Shown: in pieces, positions 44,638 to 53,770 of the stretch
How positions within the stretch are numbered: the first letter of the stretch is position 1
Layout of the letters: the number at the start of each line of letters is the position of its first letter
Assembly (NCBI GenBank): GCA_019359325.1
Contig: JAHHHN010000015.1
Location: 62,001 to 126,000, forward strand
Length of the DNA stretch: 64,000 bases
Source of the DNA: Mojavia pulchra JT2-VF2
GTDB lineage: Bacteria > Cyanobacteriota > Cyanobacteriia > Cyanobacteriales > Nostocaceae
Direction of reading: 5' to 3'
The notes under the pieces: generated by a model
The model's input: only the letters and a program-made list of their open reading frames with translations
Database searches by the model: none
What the model was told of the DNA's origin: nothing
Position numbers and translations under genes: made by a program

Positions 44638-45879
44638 TCACAACTTACCACTCACATAGTTTTTCGCTTCTGGCAAAATTAGCATTGCATCACCAAAAGA
44701 ATAGAAGCGATATCGAGAAGCGATCGCTTGTTGGTAAATATTTAACAACCTCTGTCTACCGATCAAAGCACTCACCAGCATCAGCAAACTGGAGCGTGGC
44801 AGGTGAAAATTAGTAATTAGACCATCCACCACCCGCCATTTGTAACCAGGATAGATAAATAAATTTGTCTTACCACAAAATGGTTGTAAATGTCCTGATT
44901 GAGCCGCCCCTTCCAAAGCACGTACTGCCGTTGTACCTACAGCGATAATTCGACCGCCAGATGCTTTGGTAGCGGAGATTTGCTCTACTGTTGAGGCTGG
45001 CACTTCTATCCATTCTTCATGCATCTGATGGTTAGTTACGTCTTCTACTTCCACAGGGCGAAAAGTTCCGACGCCAACATGCAGCGTTATAAAAGTTTGA
45101 TTAATTCCGCGATCGCGTAACTTTTCTAATAATTGTGGGGTAAAGTGTAACCCTGCCGTTGGCGCTGCGATCGCTCCTAAATGTTTGGCGTAAACTGTCT
45201 GATACTGTTCGTCAACAGCTTCCGATGCAGTAATATAGGGCGGTAAAGGTACTTCACCAAATACCTCTAACAGTTGTACCAAAGACAGTCCCTCTGGCAC
45301 ATCAAATTGCAACAGACGCCCGCCAGTTGCCTTGTCTGTTTCTAGCACTGTAGCCGTTAGTTGAGCGCCCAGTTGTGAGTGCTGAGTCAGAAAGTCTGTT
45401 TCTACCTCCCCTGCTCCCTGCCCCCTGCTCCCCTGCTCCCTCTCCCTGCCCCCTGCTCCCTTAGCGTTAAAAATCAGCTTTGCTCCCCGTTTAAAGCGTT
45501 TTCCTGGTTTAACTAAGGCTAACCAACAGTTATACTCTCGTTCCTCTAACAGCAAAACCTCGATTTCAGCACCAGTAGATTTATGACCATACAGGCGTGC
45601 TGGCATAACTCTAGTATTATTCATTACCAGCAAATCTCCAGGCAGTAATAGCTCTGGTAAATCACGGAAAATGTGATGTAGAGGTGCTGTTGTGTTGCCT
45701 GTACTTTGAGAATTTACCACCAGTAAGCGGGAACTATCTCTAGGAACTACTGGGTTTTGAGCAATTAGTTCTGGCGGAAGTTCGTAGTTATACCCAGTTA
45801 ATGAACAATCTAGTTGAACATTTTCTACTCTTAGGTTAGAGTTTTGGTTCACGTTGGGTTGTGTTGGTTGTTGCTCCAT
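44638..45879 (-). CDS. queA: tRNA S-adenosylmethionine ribosyltransferase-isomerase, with repeat-derived insertion
   Basis: 413 residues, about 35-40 longer than most relatives. It adds the epoxycyclopentane ring of queuosine to tRNA. Conserved phrases: [55 protein letters not shown] and [16 protein letters not shown]. Between [11 protein letters not shown] and LTATVLETD lies a stretch [20 protein letters not shown] then [10 protein letters not shown], encoded by GGGAGCAG-type low-complexity DNA (45391-45465). The frame is kept, so the enzyme is probably still functional, with a surface loop added. Start ATG at 45877-45879. Confidence 0.93.
   Translation of the reverse strand: MEQQPTQPNVNQNSNLRVENVQLDCSLTGYNYELPPELIAQNPVVPRDSSRLLVVNSQSTGNTTAPLHHIFRDLPELLLPGDLLVMNNTRVMPARLYGHKSTGAEIEVLLLEEREYNCWLALVKPGKRFKRGAKLIFNAKGAGGREREQGSRGQGAGEVETDFLTQHSQLGAQLTATVLETDKATGGRLLQFDVPEGLSLVQLLEVFGEVPLPPYITASEAVDEQYQTVYAKHLGAIAAPTAGLHFTPQLLEKLRDRGINQTFITLHVGVGTFRPVEVEDVTNHQMHEEWIEVPASTVEQISATKASGGRIIAVGTTAVRALEGAAQSGHLQPFCGKTNLFIYPGYKWRVVDGLITNFHLPRSSLLMLVSALIGRQRLLNIYQQAIASRYRFYSFGDAMLILPEAKNYVSGKL
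45391..45465. repeat. Low-complexity repeat inside queA
   Basis: Runs of CCCCTGCTCCC and CCCTGCTCCC, with AGTGCTGAGTCAG at one edge. The same words occur in intergenic STRR tracts at 16850-16890 and 50676-50703. It translates in frame to the Gly/Arg/Gln-rich loop of QueA. Confidence 0.8.
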
Positions 45880-46118
45880 TTAAATTGATACTGCCTTCTT
45901 GAAGCCGATGTGAGCTTTCCTTACTAAGGGAACTTTCAGGGATGATTGCTAAATTTCATCCCTAGATTTTGATATGGGTACTAATAGGTAACACTGAAAT
46001 ACTATATAAAAATTGGGTAAACCTCCCCATCTAAAATGGAGGGCTTTTACCCTACCGGGAACTACTGTTTATTGACGAATATAGATATGTAGGATTGGCT
46101 TTGATCCCAAGCACCAAC

Positions 46119-46508
46119 ATGGAATATTTGTATTACCTGGCAAATGCCAGCCTAACTCTGAGGGTTGTTCAACACCTGCACGCCAGACCCCAGATGCCTG
46201 TTTCGTTCGTCACCGTAATTCATCAAATAGATGGCTGGGTGGTTAGGATCAAACTCAAAGGTCAAGTTTCGCCCCAGGTTGATGGTGACTTTCGCGCTTT
46301 TCTAAACGAATTAGGAATTAGCTACGAGCCACCAATGCGGGTACAAATGGCCCTTTGGAGTTTGGAAGCAGGACAATGTCCTGTAGACGTAATGCGTCGC
46401 TACCAAGTAGCTATAGTCTCTCATGGTAGCCCAGAAAGAGATGAAATTGAGGCATTCCGGCAACAGTTTGTTCGAGGATTGGGCTACTGTCCTGAAACAC
46501 TAGCGTAA
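46119..46508 (+). CDS. Conserved hypothetical protein
   Basis: 129 residues from the ATG at 46119; a TTG eight codons earlier is the alternative. Soluble. Visible phrases: MEYLYYLANASLTLRVVQHL, VTVIHQIDGWVVRIKLKGQV, FLNELGISYEPP, and GLGYCPETLA. Strand-helix alternation but no domain I recognise; the composition is that of a real protein and no repeats interrupt it. It is flanked by divergent queA and convergent yraN. Possibly a cyanobacterial-specific family. Confidence 0.55.
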   Translation: MEYLYYLANASLTLRVVQHLHARPQMPVSFVTVIHQIDGWVVRIKLKGQVSPQVDGDFRAFLNELGISYEPPMRVQMALWSLEAGQCPVDVMRRYQVAIVSHGSPERDEIEAFRQQFVRGLGYCPETLA

Positions 46509-46592
46509 TCACCTTTGGTATTAATACTGCTTCATAATAATTGGTAGTTGGTTATTAGGAATTAAGATATTTTATCTCTTACTAGTGGCCAA

Positions 46593-47099
46593 TTACGCAT
46601 TATCATCTACAGAGTCGAAAGCAGCTGGAATGTATTCTTGTAATTGGAACTCATAACCACCGACTAATGAACTAGCTAAAACTTCCTGGGTAAATGTTGC
46701 CCCAGTGAAGTTTTTTGATATTTTGTGACAGTAGACAATAGCAACATCAAATCGGCATGGATAATCTGCCTTTTGGGGGTAATTAGCTAAAAACATTCCA
46801 GCTGTGCGCCAAAGTTTTGTTTGTTTTTGACGAGTGATTGCGCTTCTTCCCCCACCATCCCAATTGCCTGCGCTACGAGTTTTAACTTCCACAAATGCTA
46901 GTGTAGAGTGCTGAGTCGAAGATAAGTTGCCTTTTGCCTCTGTGCTTCCATCATATTGAGCCACAATATCGATTTCTCCCCAACGGCAAGAAAACCGACG
47001 GTGCAGAATCAACCAACCTGTAGATTGCAACCATTGTGCTACTAGGTCTTCACCAAGGTCACCAATGTCGGGATAATGAGATGGAGGAGGTTTCGCCAT
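46593..47099 (-). CDS. YraN/UPF0102 family endonuclease-like protein
   Basis: 168 residues. Phrases GEDLVAQWLQSTGWLIL, RWGEIDIVAQYDG, LAFVEVKTRSAGNWDGGG and AITRQKQTKLWRTA match UPF0102 (YraN), a PD-(D/E)xK nuclease fold seen near the ribosomal-maturation and rnhB region in other bacteria. The acidic pair and lysine (E-x-D ... E-x-K) are intact. A short insertion (EAKGNLSSTQHST) lies between them. The function is uncertain in all organisms. Starts 14 bases from the divergent pentapeptide gene, sharing its promoter region. Confidence 0.88.
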   Translation of the reverse strand: MAKPPPSHYPDIGDLGEDLVAQWLQSTGWLILHRRFSCRWGEIDIVAQYDGSTEAKGNLSSTQHSTLAFVEVKTRSAGNWDGGGRSAITRQKQTKLWRTAGMFLANYPQKADYPCRFDVAIVYCHKISKNFTGATFTQEVLASSLVGGYEFQLQEYIPAAFDSVDDNA

Positions 47100-47113
47100 T
47101 GGCTAAAAATAGC

Positions 47114-47623
47114 ATGAATAACAAATTAAGTGTTCGCATTTGGGCAAGCATACTCAGTGTATTGCTTTGGGGATTAGTTGGGATTACAGCAATGATAGGT
47201 TGTGTTCCCACAGCTTTGGCGCTGGAATACAATAAAGAAATTTTGATAGAAGCTGATTTTGTAGGAAGAGATTTAACAGACTCTAGTTTTACAAAAGCGA
47301 ATCTCAAAAAGAGCAACTTCAGTCACGCCAATTTACAGGGTGTCAGCTTTTTTGCTGCAAATCTAGAGTCGGCAAATTTTGAGGCAGCTGATCTCTCGAA
47401 TGCGACTTTAGATTCAGCTCGCTTCATCAAAGCCAATTTAACAAATGCGGTGTTGGAGGGTGCGTTTGCTGCTAATGCTAAATTTGATGGCGCGATCGTT
47501 GATGGCGCAGATTTTACCGATGTGCTGCTGCGTCCGGATGAGCAAAAAAAGCTGTGCCAGGTTGCTAAAGGTACTAATCCCACTACAGGAAGAGATACCC
47601 GTGATACGTTATTTTGCCCTTAA
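47114..47623 (+). CDS. Exported pentapeptide-repeat protein
   Basis: The ATG at 47114 is chosen; the longer frame from 47036 overlaps yraN and lacks a signal. 169 residues. An N-terminal signal peptide (IWASILSVLLWGLVGITAMI, cleavage near ALALEYN) is followed by about 15 A(D/N)LXX repeats (ANLKKSNFSHANLQG, then ADLSNATLDSARF), forming a right-handed quadrilateral beta-helix. A final CQVAKGTNPTTGRDTRDTLFC region has two Cys that could form a disulfide. It resembles lumenal pentapeptide proteins of cyanobacteria and chloroplasts. Role unknown. Confidence 0.9.
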   Translation: MNNKLSVRIWASILSVLLWGLVGITAMIGCVPTALALEYNKEILIEADFVGRDLTDSSFTKANLKKSNFSHANLQGVSFFAANLESANFEAADLSNATLDSARFIKANLTNAVLEGAFAANAKFDGAIVDGADFTDVLLRPDEQKKLCQVAKGTNPTTGRDTRDTLFCP

Positions 47624-47865
47624 GCTTTAGTTTTTAAGAGGTTGGTGGGGCGGGGCTGGAGCGATCGCCCACTTATTTTTCCGTATTTTCAAACCTTACT
47701 CAGTATGTCACCTATCGCTATATGTCTGTAATTTTACTTATACAACCGTTTCTCTTGAATGTTGCTACACATGGGTAGCAGTGCAGAATGATTTTTAGCT
47801 TGATTTTAATGAATAGGTTGTTAAGACTGCGTTATCGGTTTCGGCAAATTTTGGTGATAGATAGT

Positions 47866-48126
47866 CTACTCAACTTGCTTAAACTTCATTAAAAGTGGAT
47901 TCAAGTGTTTATAACTCTTGTGTTTTAGCAACCACGCTGTGCAAACTTCTTTGACTAGTTCTGTCTCTTCTGGGGTCAAAAGCTCATTTGGCTTTTCAGA
48001 AGCTATGATTTTAGCCGCTTGTACTGCTTCTTCATAATTTACACCATGTCTGATGAGTTCTGAGTGGTATACCCGCTCTTTCTCCTCAATAGATGTTAAA
48101 AAAGAGCCGAAATTTTTTTGATGCAT
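47866..48126 (-). CDS. Small hypothetical protein
   Basis: 86 residues starting MHQKNFGSFLTSIEEKERVY, mostly helical and charged (ELIRHGVNYEEAVQAAKIIA, ELLTPEETELVKEV). No signal peptide or TM. No family recognised. It is unlinked to neighbours, with 240-540 bases of repeat-bearing DNA on both sides. The coding assignment rests on length, start codon and composition alone. Confidence 0.5.
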   Translation of the reverse strand: MHQKNFGSFLTSIEEKERVYHSELIRHGVNYEEAVQAAKIIASEKPNELLTPEETELVKEVCTAWLLKHKSYKHLNPLLMKFKQVE

Positions 48127-48668
48127 TAGCTGGCCAAGATTAAGAGTAGCTTAAACTATCTTGTTTACATTTCGAGTTGGCTCACACCTATCTGTAGGAT
48201 GGTAAGTATTTATATCTTTAGATAGATGAATTAGAAATAAAAGTATTAATAGCTAATACAGCAAGCTTTACAGGCGAGTTGGCAGATTTTTGTAACTCAT
48301 TAATCAACCGCCAGAAACTGTCAACGCCTATCAAATTGCATCGGTTCAAGAAAAATTCTGCAATTGATATGTAGCACAATACGGTTCAGATAAGAGTTGA
48401 TCCTCCCTAACCCTCCTTAAAAAGGAGGGAATTAAGCCCCCCTTTTTCTAAGGGGGGTTGGGGGGATCTTCTGGAATCGAATACCACTAACTGAACCGTA
48501 TTGATATATAGCGGCCTCGACCCAGTGAAGTACAGAAAGAAATAATTAACCACAGATGGACACCGGACACTTGCTACAAGTCGGCAGAGCCGCCCAACGT
48601 AGTGTCCTCCAGATAAACATAGATAAATTCGTACCTCAGCAAGCTAGAAACCGCTATAAACGATTGTC
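48127..48668. other. Gene-free repeat-bearing region upstream of dnaG 3' end
   Basis: No gene. It holds the MITE-like element at 48379-48502; the rest is AT-rich. Near 48555-48610 are GTCGGCAGAGCC-like words with no recognised role. Confidence 0.5.
48379..48502. mobile_element. MITE-like element with 12-bp perfect terminal repeats
   Basis: AATACGGTTCAG (48379-48390) and CTGAACCGTATT (48491-48502) are perfect inverted repeats bounding 124 bases with no ORF. Inside, GATCCTCCCTAACCCTCCTT and AAGGGGGGTTGGGGGGATC form a long hairpin. The core is shared with 24423-24577, the termini with 35662-35755. Confidence 0.65.
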
Positions 48669-50666
48669 TTAATAACTAAATTTCAGCAATTCTTCTATAG
48701 AAAAATTCCGCTGTTCGTTTAATTCCAGACACCGCCGCTTTTCCGCTTCAAAAGCTTTACCATAATATTCATATCGCTCTGGTTCAGTTTTTTCATCAGT
48801 TTGTTCCCATAGTTCCCAGAAGTGGCGATACCGCTTTTCTCGCATTACTCGTTCCATACAAGCTAGCGCTGCTTGAATTACTTGGGGGGTACGCAATATT
48901 TCTTTCTGGCTTTTCTCATTGAGATGAAACAGATGGGACACCAACCCCATTTCTTCAGGAAAATCTGAGTATTTGTCTTGCAAACTTGAAACTAAATCTA
49001 CTTCTATCCCCTCTGAAACTTCTACAATTTGTTGCCACAAAAAACGGTGGTGGGAAAGACTAAATTGTAAATCTCGCTCTTCTAGCGCTTCCACAATAGC
49101 CTGACGTTGTTCGGGACAATGTAGGTAAATTCGCAGCAATAAGGCCTCTGCCAGTTCTAAAAGACCGCGATCAGTAGTTGGGCTTGCAGATTTGGTACTG
49201 GAGACTGAGTGAGGAGTATACCTACCACTACGCCATTCTCTTCTCCCTGGCATAGGCTTAGAGTAGGCAGCTTCAGGAGTAATCTGAGTTAATAGATTTT
49301 CTACTCGTAGGGGTATAAGTCTGGTATCTCCTAAACTGAGTATTTCAGCACAGTAGGAAACATAATAATTTCGCGTATCGCTGTTAGCTATATTTTTCAG
49401 TAATTTGACGACCTGCTGAGTTACTTGCTGAAAATCAGTAGCCTGTCTCAAGTCGCGGTTCTTGGTGATTTGCTGAATCTGCCAATTTAACCACAGTGGG
49501 GCATTAGCTAATAATTCCCGATAATCTTCTGGTGTATGACTATGCAAGTATTCATCAGCGTCTTTGCCATCAGGTAAATTAAGAATCTTGAGCTGGACTT
49601 CGCCTTTATATGCCAGTTCAGCGATTTCGCCGATCGCGCGTTCTGCGGCATTGGTTCCCGCAGCATCGGCATCAAAGTTAAGAACTAGTTCCTTAGAATC
49701 GGTATAACGTAATACCAGCCGTATTTGTTCTAAGCTTAAGGCTGTGCCGAGGGAAGCGACAACGTTAGTGATTCCGGCGGCGTGTAGGGCGATCGCATCA
49801 AAATATCCTTCTACTACCACAGCTTGATCGAGTTGGGAAATTCCAGCTTTGGCTTGGTCAAGGGCAAATAATGTTCTACCTTTACTAAAAAGTTCGGTTT
49901 CTGGGGAATTGAGATACTTTGGCTGCTGAGACACTGCGTTGCGGGGGTTCCCCCCGTTGAAGCAAGTGTCGTCATCAGTCAGAGTTCTGCCACCAAAGCC
50001 AATTACTCGCCCTTGTACATCACGGATGGGAATCATCAGGCGATCACGGAACACATCGTAATAACCACCCGATTCCTTGCGAGGTTTAATCAATCCGGCT
50101 TTTTCTACTAGTTGCACTGGGTAGTGCTTAGTTTCTACCAAATAACGATAGAGCGTTTCCCAACCAGCGGGAGCATAACCTAAGCCAAACTGCTGAATTG
50201 TTTCTGATTGGAGTTGGCGATCGTGCTGTAAATACTGTATTGCCTTCTGTCCTTGGGATTGTCTCAGAGCATGTTGATAAAACTGCGCCGTTGAAGCGAG
50301 AACTTCATATAGCTGTTCGCGCAAAGACAACTGACGCTGTAATTCTTGCCTTTGTTCAGGTTCTAAGGTTTGCACTGGTACTTGATAACGCCGTGCCAAA
50401 TCCAGCACCACTTCAGGAAATTGGCGCTTCCCCAAGTCCATCAAAAATTTTATGGCATTTCCTCCAGCTTGACAGCCGAAGCAGTAGTACATTTGCTTGG
50501 TCTGGCTGACAGTGAAGCTAGGAGTTTTTTCATCGTGGAAGGGGCATAAACCAAGAAAATCTTTACCACGCTTGCGTAAAACTACGTGTTCTGAAATCAC
50601 ATCTACAATGTCAACACGTTGTTTAACTTCCTCAATTGTGTCTGGGTGCAAGCGGGGAATTTGCAT
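48669..50666 (-). CDS. dnaG: DNA primase, with an in-frame palindromic repeat insertion
   Basis: The ATG at 50664-50666 starts MQIPRLHPDTIEEVKQRVD; 665 residues. It synthesises RNA primers at replication forks. The zinc-binding domain has CPFHDEKTPSF ... CFGC (CHC2 type). The TOPRIM core has VVVEGYFDAIALHAAG and LNFDADAAGTNAAERAI with the metal-binding acidic residues. Between GGRTLTDD and PKYLNSPETELF lies an extra segment DTCFNGGNPRNAVSQQ, absent from usual primases, encoded by a 39-base imperfect palindrome (49931-49969). The C-terminal domain is helical and would bind DnaB. The insertion lies at a conserved surface loop, so activity is probably kept. Confidence 0.95.
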   Translation of the reverse strand: MQIPRLHPDTIEEVKQRVDIVDVISEHVVLRKRGKDFLGLCPFHDEKTPSFTVSQTKQMYYCFGCQAGGNAIKFLMDLGKRQFPEVVLDLARRYQVPVQTLEPEQRQELQRQLSLREQLYEVLASTAQFYQHALRQSQGQKAIQYLQHDRQLQSETIQQFGLGYAPAGWETLYRYLVETKHYPVQLVEKAGLIKPRKESGGYYDVFRDRLMIPIRDVQGRVIGFGGRTLTDDDTCFNGGNPRNAVSQQPKYLNSPETELFSKGRTLFALDQAKAGISQLDQAVVVEGYFDAIALHAAGITNVVASLGTALSLEQIRLVLRYTDSKELVLNFDADAAGTNAAERAIGEIAELAYKGEVQLKILNLPDGKDADEYLHSHTPEDYRELLANAPLWLNWQIQQITKNRDLRQATDFQQVTQQVVKLLKNIANSDTRNYYVSYCAEILSLGDTRLIPLRVENLLTQITPEAAYSKPMPGRREWRSGRYTPHSVSSTKSASPTTDRGLLELAEALLLRIYLHCPEQRQAIVEALEERDLQFSLSHHRFLWQQIVEVSEGIEVDLVSSLQDKYSDFPEEMGLVSHLFHLNEKSQKEILRTPQVIQAALACMERVMREKRYRHFWELWEQTDEKTEPERYEYYGKAFEAEKRRCLELNEQRNFSIEELLKFSY
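49931..49969. repeat. 39-bp palindromic repeat inside dnaG
   Basis: The plus strand reads ACACTGCGTTG, then CGGGGG, TTC, CCCCCG, TTGAAGCAAGTGT. Arms CGGGGG/CCCCCG are perfect; outer arms pair loosely. Length 39 = 13 codons, so the frame is preserved. It adds about 13-16 residues to DnaG. Confidence 0.85.
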
Positions 50667-50675
50667 ATTAGTAGT

Positions 50676-50788
50676 TCTGAGTGCTGAGTGCTGAGTGCTG
50701 AGTAAAAGAGAAAGGGGCATGGGGGAGAATTAATGGAATTATTCTTGCTTCCAATCCCCAATGCCCAATCCCCAGTCCCCAATCCCTA
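50676..50788. repeat. STRR tracts upstream of dnaG
   Basis: Four AGTGCTG heptamers (50676-50703) followed, after a short gap, by GGGGCAT and CCCAATC/CCCAGTC units (50751-50788). The first tract starts ten bases upstream of the dnaG ATG, so it lies in the leader. Confidence 0.8.
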
Positions 50789-50869
50789 TGGCTATTATAT
50801 TGTTGTTGCTCAACCAAGAATGATATATAGGATTGCTTACGCTTAATTTTATACGAGGAAATACTGAAG

Positions 50870-52222
50870 ATGGGGCGTATTTTTATTTCTGCTGCTCACG
50901 GAGGCAAAGAAGCCAGAGGAATAGATCCAGGCTCGATCGCAGGTGGTACAACAGAAGCTAGAGAAATGATTCTGCTGCGGGATTTGATTGTAACAGAACT
51001 AAGAGCGCGTGGTTTTGAAGTTTTGTCAGTTCCTGATGATTTAAGTGCTGCCCAAACTATCACCTGGATCAATTCCCGTGGTCGTTCGACTGATGTGGCG
51101 TTAGAAATTAATGCTGATGCGGCCAGCAGTCCAAATGTGCGAGGGGCTAGCGTTTTCTACATTGCTAGCAATAATGAGCGCCGAAGCAATGCTGAACTTG
51201 TGCTGACGGGATTGTTGCGCCGCGTACCCCAGTTGCCCAATCGGGGAGTCAAGCCAGATACAGATAGTGGATTAGGACGTTTAATATTTTGCCGCCAAAC
51301 AGCGATCGCTGCTTTGGTAATGCAAGTAGGTTTTCTTAGCAGTCCTGAAGATCGCTCTTTGCTACAAACTCGCCGCCGCGATTTCGCTTTAGGAATTGCG
51401 GATGGACTAGCATCTTGGAGCCGCGTCATTGACCCCGGCCAAGGAAACCCCCAAGACCCAAATTATCCAGCGATTAATATTAACATTAACGGGCAAAATT
51501 ATTCAGAACAAGGAATACTTATTAATGGTAATGCTTACATTCCTATTGATTTAGTAGATCGCTTACGAATTGATTTATCAAAATCGCCGGATGTCCGCCG
51601 TATTACCTATCGCAGAGTAGTATATGTCAAAGCAATAGAATTACGAGATTTTAATGTTTCTGTTAACTGGGATGCTGCAAGCCGCACTGTAAAATTGCGT
51701 TCAAATTTGGTAGTCTGCTCTGGTCAGATTGACAGAATTGTATCAAATGGTAATACCTCAGAAGTGCAATTGCAGCTCTTCTTGAGAAATAACAATGAAA
51801 ACGCCTTGGTGCAGTTTCCAGACTTGCCGAAACTCTATCGAGAAGAAGCAAGTATAGAGGGAATAAATTATGATATTGCTTTTTGCCAAATGTGTGTAGA
51901 AACTGGATTTTTACGCTTTGGCGGCGATATTAGACCTGAGCAAAATAACTTTGCAGGTTTAGGGACTATTGGTGGTAGTACACAGGCAGCATCGTTTCCA
52001 AGTGCCAGAATTGGTGTGAGGGCACATATCCAACATTTGAAAGCTTACGCCAGTCTAGAACCTCTAGTAAACGAAGTTGTAGATCCAAGATTTCGTTTCG
52101 TTACACGCGGTATTGCCCCATTAATTGAGCAGCTATCAGGGCGCTGGTCGGGAGATTTGGATTATGGTGCGAGGATTAAAGCTATGGTGCAACGATTGTA
52201 TGAGTCAGCAGGACTTTTATAA
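50870..52222 (+). CDS. Amidase-like/glucosaminidase fusion with substituted amidase active site
   Basis: 450 residues with no signal peptide. An amidase_3-like domain (about 1-185) keeps the first zinc His (AAHGG, H10) and a Glu in GTTEAREM. But the usual SIHANA third ligand reads LEINADA and the catalytic Glu near VEVGF reads VMQVGF, so it is probably inactive. A central region (about 195-280) resembles copper-amine-oxidase-N-like repeats. The C-terminal part (about 320-450) is a glucosaminidase-type lysozyme fold: FCQMCVETGFLRFGG with catalytic Glu, then NNFAGLGTIGG. Overall it should bind or cleave peptidoglycan. How it leaves the cytoplasm is not evident. Confidence 0.8.
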   Translation: MGRIFISAAHGGKEARGIDPGSIAGGTTEAREMILLRDLIVTELRARGFEVLSVPDDLSAAQTITWINSRGRSTDVALEINADAASSPNVRGASVFYIASNNERRSNAELVLTGLLRRVPQLPNRGVKPDTDSGLGRLIFCRQTAIAALVMQVGFLSSPEDRSLLQTRRRDFALGIADGLASWSRVIDPGQGNPQDPNYPAINININGQNYSEQGILINGNAYIPIDLVDRLRIDLSKSPDVRRITYRRVVYVKAIELRDFNVSVNWDAASRTVKLRSNLVVCSGQIDRIVSNGNTSEVQLQLFLRNNNENALVQFPDLPKLYREEASIEGINYDIAFCQMCVETGFLRFGGDIRPEQNNFAGLGTIGGSTQAASFPSARIGVRAHIQHLKAYASLEPLVNEVVDPRFRFVTRGIAPLIEQLSGRWSGDLDYGARIKAMVQRLYESAGLL

Positions 52223-52229
52223 GTGTTGA

Positions 52230-53003
52230 TTAAGCTGATTTAAAAAATCGGATAATTTCGCGGACATGATCGAGAAATTGCCCATCAGTAGAAAGTTGAG
52301 CGATCGCAGTTCTGGCTTCCCTCGCCAACCTTTCATGTTCAGTTTGATTTGTTGCACGTAATTCTTCTAAATTAGCGCTTATTCTAGCTAAGTCTCTGCG
52401 AGTCTCTTCACTAAATCTTTGTTGAGTTGTAGGAATTGAGTAGGGTTGTTCTGCATCAAGTTGTTCTTCTAAGCGCTGCACTTTCTGTTCCAAATCAAAG
52501 AAGCGATCGCGGAGTTCCACAATATCTTCACGGGGATACTTCCATTCTTGGCGAATCATTGTTAATCGCGTATATAAATATTCGTAAGCACGAATGGCTG
52601 GACGCAGAATAGTTAATAACAAAGCTGCACCAGAACTGATGTATCCTACAGTACTAATGCCAGTAGCCGCGAGTGTATACAAACCAACGGCTGAAAATAT
52701 ATGTAAGGCAATGGCAACCCAGAGCGATCGCTGGGCTAAAACTCTGACATACTTTAATTGATTTTCATCTACAGGAATTCGTTTTTCTATCGACTGCGCC
52801 GCTTCTGCTAAGACTTCTTTCGCCTGAAAATGCACATTCCAAGGTACGGTAACAATTACCAATAGCCACCAAAAACTTGCACCAGCAATTACCCAATCAA
52901 GGAAGTTACCAGCAGGTATATGTAACCATTGCAATAAGCCAAAAGCTGCCAGTACCAACACTACAATTCCGACAATGGAACTGATGAAAAAGTTAATATA
53001 CAT
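52230..53003 (-). CDS. Four-helix membrane protein with C-terminal coiled coil
   Basis: 257 residues. Two N-terminal TM helices (INFFISSIVGIVVLVLAAFG, then LDWVIAGASFWWLLVIVTV), two more near 90-140 (LWVAIALHIFSAVGLYTLAA, VGYISSGAALLLTILRPAI), then a cytoplasmic coiled coil (LRDRFFDLEQKVQRLEEQLD, LARISANLEELRATN). No enzyme motif. It might be a membrane scaffold. Its 3' end is eight bases from the convergent glucosaminidase gene's stop. Confidence 0.7.
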   Translation of the reverse strand: MYINFFISSIVGIVVLVLAAFGLLQWLHIPAGNFLDWVIAGASFWWLLVIVTVPWNVHFQAKEVLAEAAQSIEKRIPVDENQLKYVRVLAQRSLWVAIALHIFSAVGLYTLAATGISTVGYISSGAALLLTILRPAIRAYEYLYTRLTMIRQEWKYPREDIVELRDRFFDLEQKVQRLEEQLDAEQPYSIPTTQQRFSEETRRDLARISANLEELRATNQTEHERLAREARTAIAQLSTDGQFLDHVREIIRFFKSA

Positions 53004-53099
53004 CTTGCCCTGTACCCAGTAAAGCTCATACCTCGATCATGGCTAACCTGGGCAGTTATACGGAAATAGTTGTGATGGTTTTTCTAGTTGCACATATAG

Positions 53100-53504
53100 C
53101 TATGGGATAAGATAGCTATGCCAAATTGGTTGAGTATCTTTGCTTCCCCTTTCAGGTAACAGCAATCGCCAGGTTTTACCTTCTTGCTGAATTTGCAGAT
53201 AAACATCAAACGGTTGTTGCAGTTGCGTTAAGCGTCTTTTTGGTAGCTTGATAATCAAGTCGTAGGTTCCCCGCACGCGGAAAGCTGGCAAACTTTGAAT
53301 CGTTAGGGGTTTTTGCTCGGTAATTGCTAACCGTTTGATATCAAATCCTTGGAAATCTAGATCCAGCTTTTGGCTAAGTTGTTGTTGAGTTTGTTCTAGC
53401 TGAAGTGCGATCGCTTTTTGCACTAACTGGTTAGTTGGTAGCAGCCCAATACTACCACAAGCTGTCAATAGCACCAGTAAAGCCGTCAACACTAGCCGCA
53501 CCAT
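53100..53504 (-). CDS. Putative lipoprotein
   Basis: 134 residues. The N-terminus MVRLVLTALLVLLTACGSIG is a lipoprotein signal with lipobox LTAC (acylated Cys at position 16). The mature part is beta-rich with LQLEQTQQQLSQKLDLDF, then RVRGTYDLIIKLPKRRLTQL and GKTWRLLLPE. It resembles short cyanobacterial lipoproteins of unknown function. It may be co-transcribed with the downstream membrane protein at 52230-53003 (same strand, 96 bases apart). Probably anchored to the plasma or outer membrane. Confidence 0.75.
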   Translation of the reverse strand: MVRLVLTALLVLLTACGSIGLLPTNQLVQKAIALQLEQTQQQLSQKLDLDFQGFDIKRLAITEQKPLTIQSLPAFRVRGTYDLIIKLPKRRLTQLQQPFDVYLQIQQEGKTWRLLLPERGSKDTQPIWHSYLIP

Positions 53505-53572
53505 GTTATTTCTTATATAGCACTCTCCAGCGATAGTATAGCGGTTGATGGACTCGAATTTTTTAATTCACG

Positions 53573-53728
53573 ATGTCAAAACGAACTATTGGTCTTGATA
53601 ACCAACTCTACAGCTATCTTTTATCAGTTTCGCCGCGGGAGCCTGAGATTCTCCAAAAGTTGCGCCAAGAAACAGCCAGCCATCCTAGCGTTGAATGCAA
53701 GCATCTCATTAATCACAGTTTGATTTGA
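53573..53728 (+). pseudogene. Truncated class I O-methyltransferase N-terminus
   Basis: A 51-codon frame starting ATG at 53573 encodes MSKRTIGLDNQLYSYLLSVS, then REPEILQKLRQETASHPS, and stops after HLINHSLI. The first 40 residues match the N-terminus of caffeoyl-CoA-type SAM O-methyltransferases of about 220 residues (DNRLYxYLLSVSxREPxxLxxLRxET). The SAM-binding domain is missing; the sequence then runs into unrelated DNA. It is therefore a remnant. Confidence 0.65.
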
Positions 53729-53770
53729 ATACTTATACTATCAATGTTGCGTTGCTGCTAACAAATAATG

